Source: Nocardioides speluncae
Lineage (GTDB): Bacteria > Actinomycetota > Actinomycetes > Propionibacteriales > Nocardioidaceae
Reading direction: 5' to 3'
Assembly (NCBI RefSeq): GCF_003121585.1
Contig: NZ_QEOO01000037.1
Location: 62,001 to 126,000 of the forward strand
Length of the DNA: 64,000 bases
The translations under genes were made by a program, and so were the position numbers. Below, piece by piece: positions 50,400 through 59,319 of this stretch. The notes beneath the pieces were generated by a model, which searched no databases, was not told where the DNA came from, and saw nothing but the letters and a program-made list of their open reading frames with translations. Each line of letters opens with the position of its first letter. Positions within the stretch are counted from its first letter, which is position 1.

Positions 50400-53314
50400 G
50401 TGGTCGGCGGACGGGGTACGGCGCGGCGTTCGTCGGCCGGGAGCGTGAGCTGACGACGGTCGTGGAGACCCTGCTCGGTCCGCCGGCCATGCTGCTGATC
50501 GAGGGAGACGCCGGCGTCGGCAAGTCGCGGCTGCTGCACGAGGCCCGACGCCGGGCCGAGCTGGCCGGCGACGCCGTACTCCACTGCGCCTGCCCGCCCG
50601 TGGAGCCGCAGTTCCCGCTCGGCCCGGTTCTCGAGGCGGTGCGTCGCCGTTCGGTACGCGGACTCGAGCTGAGCCCGCTGGCGGGGGCGCTGCGCCAGCT
50701 GATGCCCGAGTGGAGCGACGACCTGCCGCCGGCTCCGGATCCGCTGCCCGACCCGATGGCGACCCGCCATCGGCTGCTGCGCGCCTTGAGCGAGGTCCTG
50801 GACCGCCTCGGCGTCGTCATCCTCGTGATCGAGGACGGCCAGTGGGCCGATCCAGCCACACTCGAGCTGGCACTGATGCTGGCGTCGTCGCCGTCTGCCC
50901 GAGTCGGACTGGCCCTCACCTACCGTCCGCAGGAGGTTCCGGACGGCTCGTTGCTGTGGCGCTTGACCTCCCATTCCGCGCCGCACCTGTCCCAGACGCG
51001 GGTCCAGCTGGGCCCGCTGAGCGTGGCCGAGGTGGGCCGGCTGGTTGCGGCGACGTTCGACACCTCGGGGGTGTCCGACGGCTTCGTCGAGTTTCTCCGC
51101 GAGCGCACCGACGGTGTCGCGCTCGCGGTCGAGGAGACCCTGGCGCTGCTGCACGATCGCGGTGACATTGTCTGGCGGGGCGGGGGCTGGTCGCGCCGGG
51201 CGCTGGAGGAGCTGCAGGTGCCGCCCACGGTGCGCGACTCGGTCCTGGAGCGCGTGCAGCGGCTCGCGCCGGAGGCCCGGCCCATCCTGCAGGCCGGCGC
51301 CGTCCTCAGCGCCCCCGCCGACGAGTCGGTGCTCGCCGCGGTCGCGGACCTGGACCCGGCTGACGCCCGTGCCGGGCTGGCCCGCGCCCTCGACGCCGGG
51401 CTGTTGCACGAGGTACGCCCGGGCAGCTTCGCGTTCCGCCATGTCCTGGCGTCGCGGGCCGTCGAGGAGGCGATCCCCGTGTCGGAGCGGCGCCGGCTGC
51501 ATCGACAGGCGGCCGAGGTGCTGCGGCGTACCACCCCGGAGCCGGTCGCCCGCCTCAGCCGCCACTATCGGGAGGCGAACGACGTGGCGTCCTGGAGCAG
51601 GTACGCCGAGGCCGCCGCCGCGCTGGCGCTGCAGTCGGGTGACGACCGCAGCGCGGTCGAGCTGCTCCTCGACCTCCTGTCCTCGGCGACCCACCCGCTC
51701 GACCGCCGGATCCGGATCGCGCGCTCCCTCGGGGAGGGCGCCGCGTGGGGCGTCGCCGGTCTGGGCGAGCTGGGGAGCCGGGTGACCGCGGCACTCCGAG
51801 ACGCCTTGGACAACGACGGCATCGAGGCGCACAGCCGCGGCGAGCTGCGACTGCTGCTTGGGCGGCTGCTGCTCCAGCTCGGCGAGTTCGACGACGCGGC
51901 CGCACAGACCTCGGCCGCGATCCCGGACCTGTCCGGCCGGCCGGAGCTCGTGGTGCGAGCGATGATCTCGCTGTCGTGGCCGCGTGGTCGAGAGTGGTCC
52001 GGAGCCAAACATCTCGAATGGCTCCGGCGCGCGAGCGAGCTGCTGCCCGACCTGCCACCCGGGCCCGAACGCACCACGCTCGAGGTCGATCGGGCATGTG
52101 CGCTGCTGTTGCTGGGTGAGGACGAAGGCTGGGCACTTGCCGAAGAGCTCGCCGGCCGGACGGGCACCGTGGTTGAGCAGCGCCAGTTCGCACGCTGCCT
52201 GATGAACGTCGGGCACGTCGCGATCGCCTGGGGCCGCGACAGCGAAGCGCGACAGGCCCTGGACCGGGCCGCCGACCTGATGCGACAGACGGGATACGAG
52301 CGGCTCCTCAACTCGGCGGCGCTGACCACGGCGTACCTCGACTGGCACAGCGGCGGATGGCAGGGCCTGGCCGAGCGGATCGACTCCGCCGTCGACTCCG
52401 AGGACACGCTGCCCGAGGCACGGCTGGAGGCGCGCTACACCCGCGCCCTGCTCCAGCTCGCCGGCGGCGAACGCCAGCCGGCCGAGGCCGAGCTACGCGC
52501 CGTAGTCGCCGAGCTGACCCGGCGCGGGATCATCGACGGGATGGTCACCTCCAGCGCCGCTCTGTGCCGGCTGCTCCTGCTCGACGACAAGCCCGCCGAA
52601 GCACTCGAGATCAGCGAGCCCGCGATGCTGACGCTGGAGGCGAAGCAGATGTGGGCGTGGGATGCGTCGATCGTGCTGGCGCACATCCAGGGCCTGATCG
52701 ACAGCGGCGAACCGCAAGCGGCCGGGGCGCTCGTAGCCCGGTTCGCCGCCGGCCTCGGTGAGCGGCGAGCACCGGCGCCGCGGGCGGCGCTGCTCGTGTG
52801 TCGCGCCCTGGTCGCGGAAGCCGCCGGTGATCCCGACACTGCGATCGGCCACTACGAGACGGCGGCCGCAACCTGGGCCGAGCTCCCTCGGCCCTTCCAG
52901 CAGCAGCTGACCCTCGAGCGGCTGGGTCGCTGCCTGCTCGGCGCCGAGCGCCCCGACGAGGCGACGAAGACCCTGGTCGACGTCCAACAGGGGCTGCAGG
53001 ACCTGGGTGCCCGCTGGGACGCCGATCGCGTCGCCCTGCTGCTGCGCCAGCTCGGCGTCGACGTGGCCCGGGTCTGGCGAGGTGGCCGCCGCGGTTACGG
53101 GAACCAGCTGTCACCGCGCGAGCTCGAAGTGGCTCGGCTGGTTGCCCAGGGCATGACCAACCGACAGATCGCCGACGCACTCTTCCTGTCACCGCGGACG
53201 GTCGACCGACATCTCAGCGCGGTCATGCGGAAGCTCGAGCTCCGTACCCGGACCGCCGTCGCCCTCGCGATCACCGAAGCGGATCTGGCGCACGACGACA
53301 CCAACATTGGGTAG
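50396..53314 (+). CDS. Large ATP-binding LuxR-family (LAL) regulator
   Basis: 972 residues from GTG 50396. Walker A is GDAGVGKSRLLHEARRR near residue 38, Walker B LVIEDGQWADP, with a long helical-repeat middle (TPR-like) and a carboxy-terminal LuxR HTH (SPRELEVARLVAQGMTNRQIADALFLSPRTVDRHLSAVMRKL). Large LAL regulators act as ligand- and ATP-sensing activators of nearby genes. Its coupling to a serine hydrolase and a repeated motif before the next two genes make it the likely local activator. Complete, no sign of truncation. Confidence 0.9.
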   Translation: MSGRRTGYGAAFVGRERELTTVVETLLGPPAMLLIEGDAGVGKSRLLHEARRRAELAGDAVLHCACPPVEPQFPLGPVLEAVRRRSVRGLELSPLAGALRQLMPEWSDDLPPAPDPLPDPMATRHRLLRALSEVLDRLGVVILVIEDGQWADPATLELALMLASSPSARVGLALTYRPQEVPDGSLLWRLTSHSAPHLSQTRVQLGPLSVAEVGRLVAATFDTSGVSDGFVEFLRERTDGVALAVEETLALLHDRGDIVWRGGGWSRRALEELQVPPTVRDSVLERVQRLAPEARPILQAGAVLSAPADESVLAAVADLDPADARAGLARALDAGLLHEVRPGSFAFRHVLASRAVEEAIPVSERRRLHRQAAEVLRRTTPEPVARLSRHYREANDVASWSRYAEAAAALALQSGDDRSAVELLLDLLSSATHPLDRRIRIARSLGEGAAWGVAGLGELGSRVTAALRDALDNDGIEAHSRGELRLLLGRLLLQLGEFDDAAAQTSAAIPDLSGRPELVVRAMISLSWPRGREWSGAKHLEWLRRASELLPDLPPGPERTTLEVDRACALLLLGEDEGWALAEELAGRTGTVVEQRQFARCLMNVGHVAIAWGRDSEARQALDRAADLMRQTGYERLLNSAALTTAYLDWHSGGWQGLAERIDSAVDSEDTLPEARLEARYTRALLQLAGGERQPAEAELRAVVAELTRRGIIDGMVTSSAALCRLLLLDDKPAEALEISEPAMLTLEAKQMWAWDASIVLAHIQGLIDSGEPQAAGALVARFAAGLGERRAPAPRAALLVCRALVAEAAGDPDTAIGHYETAAATWAELPRPFQQQLTLERLGRCLLGAERPDEATKTLVDVQQGLQDLGARWDADRVALLLRQLGVDVARVWRGGRRGYGNQLSPRELEVARLVAQGMTNRQIADALFLSPRTVDRHLSAVMRKLELRTRTAVALAITEADLAHDDTNIG

Positions 53315-53330
53315 TTCTCCGGATCGCGAA
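53307..53330 (+). promoter_or_regulatory. LAL-linked upstream motif, copy 1
   Basis: TTGGGTAGTTCTCCGGATCG at 53307-53326 and the next four bases. It recurs 200 bp further on (53507-53530) with three changes in 24 positions; in both cases the ATG of the next gene lies 28 bases behind its end. A candidate operator or promoter for the LuxR-family regulator, inferred. Confidence 0.55.
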
Positions 53331-53358
53331 GGGCGCCGCTGCCGAGCAGGGTGAGCGC

Positions 53359-53505
53359 ATGGATCCGCGAGACCCAGTCGACGAAGCGGTCGGCCGATCG
53401 GAAGTGACGGGCGAGTCCGCTCCGCCCGAGCCCACGCCGGACACCGACGACGAACCGTCGGCCCCGTTGATTCCCTCGCCCCGGCAACCGTGGGAGCCAC
53501 TATGA
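53359..53505 (+). CDS. Small acidic, proline-rich peptide (48 aa)
   Basis: 48 residues from ATG 53359 to TGA 53503-53505: MDPRDPVDEAVGRSE at the amino end and PLIPSPRQPWEPL at the carboxy end, with a Pro/Glu/Asp/Thr-rich centre. It has the same upstream motif and the same motif-to-ATG distance as the subtilase gene that follows. No signal peptide. It could be a precursor peptide of a RiPP, with the subtilase as processing enzyme, or a small regulatory protein. Supported by context only. Confidence 0.45.
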   Translation: MDPRDPVDEAVGRSEVTGESAPPEPTPDTDDEPSAPLIPSPRQPWEPL

Positions 53506-53506
53506 G

Positions 53507-53530
53507 TTGGGTAGTTCACCGCATCGCGAC
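53507..53530 (+). promoter_or_regulatory. LAL-linked upstream motif, copy 2
   Basis: TTGGGTAGTTCACCGCATCG at 53507-53526 and the next four bases, 28 bases before the subtilase ATG at 53559. Same spacing as copy 1 to its gene. The identity supports ATG 53559 as the start. Confidence 0.55.
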
Positions 53531-53558
53531 CGGGAGCACGCGCGGCCATGCTTGCGGC

Positions 53559-56500
53559 ATGGACTCGCCGCCGCCGATGACCGCGCGACGCGGGCTCGTT
53601 GCCCTCGCCGCCCTTGGCCTCGCACTTGTCGCCCCGATCCCGACCTCGGCGGCGGGCGCCCACCCGGCCGCTGCCGAGGTCGACTGCCAGCGTCCGTCCC
53701 CGCCGGAGGACGCCGTCGCCACGCGGGCCGGCGACCCCGGGACGCACCGGATCACGCTCCTGACCGGCGACGTCGTGGCTCTGCACACCACCGCGAAGGG
53801 GCGGCAGGCGGCCTGGGTCGTGGATGCGGTCGACGAGCGGCGTCCGGCCCAGATCTACGAGCTCGACGGCGAGGTCCACGTCGTACCGGCCGAAGCTGCG
53901 CCGTACGTCGCCTCCGGCGCCCTCGACCCGAACCTCTTCAACGTGACCCTGCTCGCCCGCCATGGCTACGACGACGCATCCACCGGTGAGCTGCCCCTGC
54001 TCATCGAGGCGTCGGACCGGGCGCGGACCTCCGCGCCGCCGGCGGCACCCGCGGGTACCGACGAGGTGCGGGAGCTCGACAGCATCGACACCGTTGTCGT
54101 CGCCGCCGACAAGGCCGAGCTCCGCTCCACCTGGGAGGAGATCCGGGGCGCTCGAGTAGCCTCCAGCACCGGCACCGCCGCCCGGCTCGCCGACGACACA
54201 CGGGTCTGGCTCAACGGCAAGGTCGAGACCACCCTCGACGAGAGCGTGCCTCAGATCGGCGCGCCGTACGCCTGGCAGCGAGGGTACGACGGCGACGGCA
54301 CCACGGTCGCCGTCCTTGACACCGGCTACGACCCCGACCATCCAGACCTCGGCGAGCGAGTCGTCGACGCCGCCGACTTCACCGGCGGCGAGTCCGGCGG
54401 CGCGGTCGACCGGGTCGGCCACGGCACGCACGTGGCAGCGACCGTCGCGGGTACCGGGGCCGCCTCGGACGGCGCCCAGAAGGGGGTCGCTCCGGCCGCG
54501 GACCTGCTGATCGGCAAGGTGCTCGCGGACAACGGCGAGGGCACCTTCGACCAGATCATCGCCGGGATGGAGTGGGCGGTCGCCAACGACGCCGACGTGG
54601 TCAACATGAGCCTCGGTACGCCGTGGGCGTCAGACGGAACGGATCCGGTGAGCCAGGCCGTCAACGAGCTCACCCGATCCTCGGGAAGCCTGTTCGTGGT
54701 CGCGGCCGGCAACTCGGGGCCCGACGGACAGTCCGTCGGCGCGCCAGGGGCCGCCGATCTCGCCCTGACCGTCGGCGCGGTCGACAAGGACGATCGGCCG
54801 GCGCCGTTCTCGTCTCGTGGCCCGCGGATCGGGGACGGCGCGATCAAGCCGGAGGTCACCGCCCCGGGAGTGGACATCATCGCCGCCCGGGCGGCCGGCA
54901 CCTCGCTCGGCAACCTGATCGACGAGCACTACACATCGCTGAACGGTACGTCGATGGCGACGCCGCACGTCGCGGGCGCCGCCGCGATCCTCGCCCAGCA
55001 GCACCCCGAGTGGGACGCGGCTCAGCTCAAGGCACGGCTGGTGTCGACCAGCAGGACGATGCGGAACCAGCCGGTCACCTTCCAGGGAGGCGGGCGGGTC
55101 GACGTCGCGGCCGCCGTGCGCACGCCCGTCTCGGTCGACCAGGGGACGGTCTTCCTCGGACATTCGCCCGTCACGTCGAAGCCGGTCACCCGCACCCTGA
55201 CCTACGAGAACACCAGCAACCGCCCGGTCCGGCTCCGGCTGTCCGACGGCGTCACGAGCACCGGCGGCAGCGACCGGGTCCGCCCGGAGCTCCGGCTGAG
55301 CCGATCCCTCGTCACCGTGCCCGCGTACGGCGAGGCGAGCATCAAGGTGACACTGGTGCCGAGGCGGACCAGGGCCGGTGGCTACGCCGGCAACATCTCG
55401 GCCCAGCCGCTCGGCCAGGGTCGCAGAAGCGCGATCCACACGACGGTCGGGTTCACGATGGTGGGTAAGAGCCACACGGTGACCGTCGATGCGCTCGACC
55501 GCGCCGGCCGGCCGGCGAGCGGCCCGGTCGACCTGTGGAGCCTCGACACCGGTACAGCGGAGCGAAGCTTCCTCGTGGACGGCACCGCGACCTTCGATGT
55601 GCCGGAAGGCACCTACTCCCTCGTCGCGTCCGTCGAGATGGCCGGCGACTGGTTCTCCTCAACGCAGCACACGATCGCCGGGATGCCCGAGCTGCGCCTC
55701 GACAAGGACCGCAGGCTCAGGTTCGACGCCCGTCAGGGCCGGCCGATCACGATCTCGACGCCACGAGAGGCCGACCAGAACGCCTTCGACGTGTTCTGGC
55801 ACCGGTCGGTCGGGGACCGGTCGATCTCGATGATCGCCGCGCAGGGCTGGGGCAACCAGAGGCGCGTGTACACCCTCGGCAGCAGTCCGGTGAGGACCGG
55901 AAAGTTCATCCTCGCCACCGAGTGGCAGCTGGCCCAGCCGCTGCTCAAGGCGACCCTGCGCGGTCGAGACGGCTTCCGGCTCAGCTCACCGCAGCTGGCC
56001 TCGGAGGAGGTGCCGCTGGTTGGACAGCACCGCCTGCCGCTGGTCGACGCCGGCGCAGGAAAGCCGGAGGACTTCGACCGGGTCGACGTCAGTGGTGCGG
56101 CGGCCTTGGTCAGCCGTGGGACCGAATGGGGAGACCTGCAGTCGCAGGCCGACGCGGCGGCTGCCGCAGGGGCCGAGCTTCTGCTCGCCTACAACAACAC
56201 GTCCGACCCGTACTGGGACGAGGGGGTGTTCGGCGAGGATCCGCTGCCGGTGTACACGCTCGACCACGCCACGGGCCGGGCCCTGCTCGAGGCGCTCGCC
56301 GACGATCCGACCCGGGACCTTGGCCTGACCGGCCTCCGCGACGCGACGTACCAGTACGAACTGGCCTTCGCCGAGCGGAACCGGATTCCCCACCGGGCGT
56401 CGTACGACGTCGGGCCGGCGTCACTGGCCGTCGTCCGGTCCGACTACCGCCAGAACTCCAAGCGCCAGATCCGGGCCGAGTCCTGGATCCCCTACGTCGA

Positions 56501-57392
56501 CGGGATGGGCGTGGCGAACAGCATGGCGACGGTCCGGCGTGGGCCGCTGGTACGGACGGAGTATGTGAGCACAAGGGGCGTCCAGTGGCAGCGGTTCGGT
56601 CAGCCGCACATGTGCCTGGGCGAATACTGGACCTCGTCGGCTCCCACGAAGTACGAACCGGGCAAGCGCTACGGCCAGACCTGGTGGGGGCCGCTGGTCC
56701 ACCCGGCGGTGCCGCTCGCACCCGAGGGCGCACCGTCGGCGGCGCTCCTCGGCAACCGCTACCAGCCGGTCACTCGTTACCGCGACGCGATCCGGATCAG
56801 CCTGCCGCACTACTACTTCGGCGGTTCGCTGACCAGCACGATCAACGAGTACCGGGGCGACCGATCCACTCTCGTGCTGAAGCGGGAGGGCAAGGTCGTC
56901 GGGACGTCGAACTGGCCGACGGTCCAGTACACCGTTCCGGCCGGTCGGGCCGAGTACGAGCTCTCCCTCGAGGCCGTGAACGGTCGGGACAACTGGTCGG
57001 ACACGTCGGTCCGCACGTCGACGGCGTGGCGGTTCGACTCCGCCCGGACGGACCGCTCCGGCAACGTGCTGCCGCTGGTCCAGGTGGGGTACGCGTTGGA
57101 CGCCGATACCTACAACGCAATGCCGGCCGGCGCGTCGTACCCACTAGACCTCGTCCCCGGTTATCAGCCGGGCGGCTCCGGACCTGGCCGGTTCACGGCC
57201 CGGGTCGAGGTGTCGTTCGATGACGGGGCAACCTGGCAGACCGCTCCGGTGAAACGGGCCGGACCGCGGCTTCGCGCCGCGATTCCCGCGACTGACGAGC
57301 CCGGCTTCGCGTCAGTACGAGTGGTCGTCACCGACACCGACGGCAACCGGATCACCCAGCAGATCGATCGCGCCTGGAGGATCCGCCCCTAG
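53559..57392 (+). CDS. Secreted subtilisin-family (S8) peptidase, 1277 aa
   Basis: 1277 residues from ATG 53559, chosen by the repeated upstream motif and because a signal peptide follows (MTARRGLVALAALGLALVAPIPTSAAGA). The catalytic triad is intact: Asp in VAVLDTGYDPDHPDLG near 255, His in GHGTHVAAT near 285, Ser in GTSMATPHVAG near 465; AAGNSGPDGQSVG carries the oxyanion Asn. About 800 residues of beta-sandwich domains follow. The propeptide is about 200 residues. An extracellular protease of the large actinobacterial type. Confidence 0.9.
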   Translation: MDSPPPMTARRGLVALAALGLALVAPIPTSAAGAHPAAAEVDCQRPSPPEDAVATRAGDPGTHRITLLTGDVVALHTTAKGRQAAWVVDAVDERRPAQIYELDGEVHVVPAEAAPYVASGALDPNLFNVTLLARHGYDDASTGELPLLIEASDRARTSAPPAAPAGTDEVRELDSIDTVVVAADKAELRSTWEEIRGARVASSTGTAARLADDTRVWLNGKVETTLDESVPQIGAPYAWQRGYDGDGTTVAVLDTGYDPDHPDLGERVVDAADFTGGESGGAVDRVGHGTHVAATVAGTGAASDGAQKGVAPAADLLIGKVLADNGEGTFDQIIAGMEWAVANDADVVNMSLGTPWASDGTDPVSQAVNELTRSSGSLFVVAAGNSGPDGQSVGAPGAADLALTVGAVDKDDRPAPFSSRGPRIGDGAIKPEVTAPGVDIIAARAAGTSLGNLIDEHYTSLNGTSMATPHVAGAAAILAQQHPEWDAAQLKARLVSTSRTMRNQPVTFQGGGRVDVAAAVRTPVSVDQGTVFLGHSPVTSKPVTRTLTYENTSNRPVRLRLSDGVTSTGGSDRVRPELRLSRSLVTVPAYGEASIKVTLVPRRTRAGGYAGNISAQPLGQGRRSAIHTTVGFTMVGKSHTVTVDALDRAGRPASGPVDLWSLDTGTAERSFLVDGTATFDVPEGTYSLVASVEMAGDWFSSTQHTIAGMPELRLDKDRRLRFDARQGRPITISTPREADQNAFDVFWHRSVGDRSISMIAAQGWGNQRRVYTLGSSPVRTGKFILATEWQLAQPLLKATLRGRDGFRLSSPQLASEEVPLVGQHRLPLVDAGAGKPEDFDRVDVSGAAALVSRGTEWGDLQSQADAAAAAGAELLLAYNNTSDPYWDEGVFGEDPLPVYTLDHATGRALLEALADDPTRDLGLTGLRDATYQYELAFAERNRIPHRASYDVGPASLAVVRSDYRQNSKRQIRAESWIPYVDGMGVANSMATVRRGPLVRTEYVSTRGVQWQRFGQPHMCLGEYWTSSAPTKYEPGKRYGQTWWGPLVHPAVPLAPEGAPSAALLGNRYQPVTRYRDAIRISLPHYYFGGSLTSTINEYRGDRSTLVLKREGKVVGTSNWPTVQYTVPAGRAEYELSLEAVNGRDNWSDTSVRTSTAWRFDSARTDRSGNVLPLVQVGYALDADTYNAMPAGASYPLDLVPGYQPGGSGPGRFTARVEVSFDDGATWQTAPVKRAGPRLRAAIPATDEPGFASVRVVVTDTDGNRITQQIDRAWRIRP

Positions 57393-57482
57393 ACCGCGGG
57401 ATGACCTCGAGTACGTCTCTCAGCACCGGCCGCAAACCCCTGGGTCTGCGCTGCCTGAACCAACCCACGTCAGAACCATGGA

Positions 57483-57576
57483 GAGCCCGGTGCGGTGAGA
57501 GCCGTACACCGGGTACGGCGAGCGGCCTGGGGAAACAAACGAGCAGCGATGCCGCCACGCCCCAGGCCGACTCAAC
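57483..57576 (+). ncRNA. Group II intron 3' remnant (domains V and VI)
   Basis: Domain V is 57483-57516: 34 nt with the catalytic AGC triad (A57484, G57485, C57486), a GNRA tetraloop (GAGA) closed by GGT/GCC, and the two-base AC bulge of the 3' strand at 57506-57507; the pairing fits the 34-nt consensus apart from one A-A opposition at the second pair. Domain VI is a 10-bp stem (57523-57532 with 57560-57569). The 3' end of the intron would be near 57575. No reverse transcriptase gene and no 5' half lie nearby, so it is a fragment. It sits 90 bp behind the subtilase gene. Confidence 0.8.
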
Positions 57577-57700
57577 CAGCCCGACCTCGGAGTGATGCCT
57601 CCGCTTCGTCTCGCGCGGGCAAAGTTGACCGAAACGGAGCCCGGAAAAACGGGAGCGGACTATGGCGTCTTCGCGTATTTCGGAGTAGGCAGGAACAACC

Positions 57701-57723
57701 GGCAGTGCCGGACGGGCACTGCC
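57701..57723. other. Hairpin in the leader of the ABM-domain gene
   Basis: GGCAGTGCC and GGCACTGCC pair perfectly around GGACG, 22 bases before the ATG at 57746. It could be a terminator for the upstream segment or an mRNA element; no more can be said. Confidence 0.4.
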
Positions 57724-57745
57724 CCGTCCCAGAGAGGAGCGGGCC

Positions 57746-58348
57746 ATGTACGCACGTTCCACTACGTTCCACGGGAGGCCCGACAACATCGACGCGGGCA
57801 TTACCTTTGTCAATAACGAAGCCGGGCCCACGCTCGGCAAAATCGAGGGCTGTCGAGGCCTCTCGCTGCTGGTCGACCGCGAGAGCGGGCAGTGCATCGC
57901 TACCAGCTCGTGGGAGAGCGAGGCGGCGATGGGCGCCAGCGATGAGCAGCTTCGCCCGATCCGCGATCGCGGGCGGGACATTCTCGGCGCCTCCATGCAG
58001 GTCGACGAGTGGGAGATCGTCGTCATGCACCGCACCCACCACGGCGAGTGCTGTCGAGTCAGCTGGCTGCAGGGTGACCTCGAGACCATGACGGAGACGT
58101 TCCGGGTCGGGATCCTTCCCGAGCTGGAGCAGACACCTGGATTCTGTAGTGCCAGCCTGCTGGTGAACCGGTCGACCGGCCTGGGTTGCGCCACCACGGC
58201 CTGGGAGACCCGGGCGGCGATGGAAGATAGCCGCGCGGCGGCGAACGACATGCGCAGCCGGGCAGCCCGTGAGGCGAGTGGCGAGATCATCGACGTGCAC
58301 GAGTTCGACCTGGCCTACGCGCACCTACACGTCCCCGAGATGGCCTGA
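57746..58348 (+). CDS. Tandem ABM-like (antibiotic biosynthesis monooxygenase-fold) protein
   Basis: 200 residues from ATG 57746, with GAGAGGAG as a good ribosome site. Two similar halves: GLSLLVDRESGQCIATSSWESEAAM near residue 40 and ASLLVNRSTGLGCATTAWETRAAM near 140, both a ferredoxin-like ABM/Dabb strand pattern. The function of the two-domain form is unknown; such proteins may be small oxygenases or stress proteins. Ends 14 bases before a strong hairpin. Confidence 0.75.
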   Translation: MYARSTTFHGRPDNIDAGITFVNNEAGPTLGKIEGCRGLSLLVDRESGQCIATSSWESEAAMGASDEQLRPIRDRGRDILGASMQVDEWEIVVMHRTHHGECCRVSWLQGDLETMTETFRVGILPELEQTPGFCSASLLVNRSTGLGCATTAWETRAAMEDSRAAANDMRSRAAREASGEIIDVHEFDLAYAHLHVPEMA

Positions 58349-58361
58349 CAGCCGCGTTGTA

Positions 58362-58392
58362 CGGCCGAACCCGTCCCAGACGGGCTCGGCCG
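58362..58392. terminator. Hairpin terminator of the ABM-domain gene
   Basis: CGGCCGA-A-CCCGTC pairs with GACGGG-C-TCGGCCG around CCA, 14 bases beyond the stop. One mismatch in a 14-bp stem. Confidence 0.65.
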
Positions 58393-58519
58393 CCGCCTGC
58401 GGGTAGCGCGAGCCCAACGCGTCGTACGGGCTGCAGGGACAAGCGAAGGTGCGTCATTCCGCCGCGTCTGCCCACACCGCCAAGTGCGCGCTCATGCCGA
58501 CGAGCGGGCGCTGCCGGCG

Positions 58520-58702
58520 TCAGCGGCGAGGGCGCCGCTCGGTCGCCGTGAGGACGGGATCCAAACCCTCGGCCATGACCACGGCATCTGTGAACGCATC
58601 AGCCGACGTCGGGGGGTCGGCGACGATCCTTTGGCGGTCTTCTTGTGGCAAGCAGTAGCCGAGCCGCACACAGAGATCATCCAAGAGTCGAGCTGCGTCC
58701 AC
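58520..58702 (-). CDS. Small hypothetical protein
   Basis: 60 residues from GTG 58702. LLDDLCVRLGYCLPQEDRQRIVADPPTSADAFTDAVVMAEGLDP looks like a conserved actinobacterial small protein of unknown function (cytoplasmic, helical, ending in the family GLDP box). It is the only convincing intact gene in the fragment-rich stretch 58349-59611. From 58703 to 58942 nothing else is seen. Confidence 0.55.
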   Translation of the reverse strand: MDAARLLDDLCVRLGYCLPQEDRQRIVADPPTSADAFTDAVVMAEGLDPVLTATERRPRR

Positions 58703-58861
58703 AGCGAGAACGGTGACCCGAGGAACGACCGACCATGCCGCTGGTCGCGCTGCTGCGAAGCCGCGTCAATCCGCCGCCTCTGACGCGGGTGCCTACCTAC
58801 CTCGGCTCGCAAGATTCGACTGCCTGCCGCTGGTGTTCGGTGGCGGCGATTCCGAGCACTC

Positions 58862-58891
58862 CCGTGTATCAGGCTCGTGTATCACGCGACG
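58862..58891. repeat. Direct repeat flanking the fragment region, copy 1
   Basis: Two GTGTATCA motifs (CGTGTATCAGG, CTCGTGTATCACGCG) as in 59215-59245. The pair brackets the truncated gene at 58943. Confidence 0.55.
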
Positions 58892-58942
58892 TCGAGATTC
58901 TCGTCCGACGGGCTGATCCCGAGCATGGTGGAGGATGGTCGT

Positions 58943-59106
58943 GTGAACCGTCTGGCGTCAGCGACGAGCCCGTATCTCCTGCAGCACAAGGGGAATCCCG
59001 TCGACTGGTGGGAGTGGGGCGAGGAGCCGTTCGCGCAGGCGCGGGCCCGCAACGTTCCGGTGCTGCTGAGCGTCGGGTACGCCGCGTGCCACTGGTGTCA
59101 CGTGCG
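58943..59106 (+). pseudogene. 5' fragment of a DUF255 (YyaL/SSP411-like) thioredoxin-domain gene
   Basis: VNRLASATSPYLLQHKGNPVDWWEWGEEPFAQARARNVPVLLSVGYAACHWCHV is the start of the long DUF255 protein (about 600-700 residues) with its C-H-W-C-H thioredoxin motif; after CHWCHV the match is lost and a stop follows within 15 codons (59143). Family members adjoin mca/greA in Mycobacterium (Rv1084, from memory). Here only 55 codons are left, a deletion scar. Confidence 0.75.
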
Positions 59107-59214
59107 CGGCCCACGCGTGGATCGCGGGCGTCGCCTGACATAACCGCAGGTCAGAGTCCTAATTCGTGCCGCCTGAGTTCATCGGCTACCACCGTTGGCC
59201 ACGGATTCCGCGGC

Positions 59215-59245
59215 CTCGTGTATCACTCTCGTGTATCACGCGCCG
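59215..59245. repeat. Direct repeat flanking the fragment region, copy 2
   Basis: CTCGTGTATCA-CT-CTCGTGTATCACGCG, matching 58862-58891 in same orientation with few changes. Separation about 350 bp. Confidence 0.55.
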
Positions 59246-59248
59246 GGG

Positions 59249-59319
59249 TTGGGCGATTGGGCAGCACGCCTCGGGCGCAGCTCGTGGTCGCGGCATACGA
59301 GGCGGGACTGATGAGCTGA
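59249..59319 (+). pseudogene. Possible 3' end of a NarL/LuxR-type regulator gene
   Basis: VGRLGSTPRAQLVVAAYEAGLMS with a stop at 59317-59319 resembles the end of LuxR/NarL HTH domains (typically R-A-Q-L-V-V-x-A-Y-E-x-G-L-V). Nothing upstream in frame belongs to the family, so at best it is a remnant. Confidence 0.35.

Noticed and set aside
58735..59319. 194-residue plus-strand gene
   Set aside because: Composition has no family features except the last 23 residues; it runs through the DUF255 fragment in another frame.
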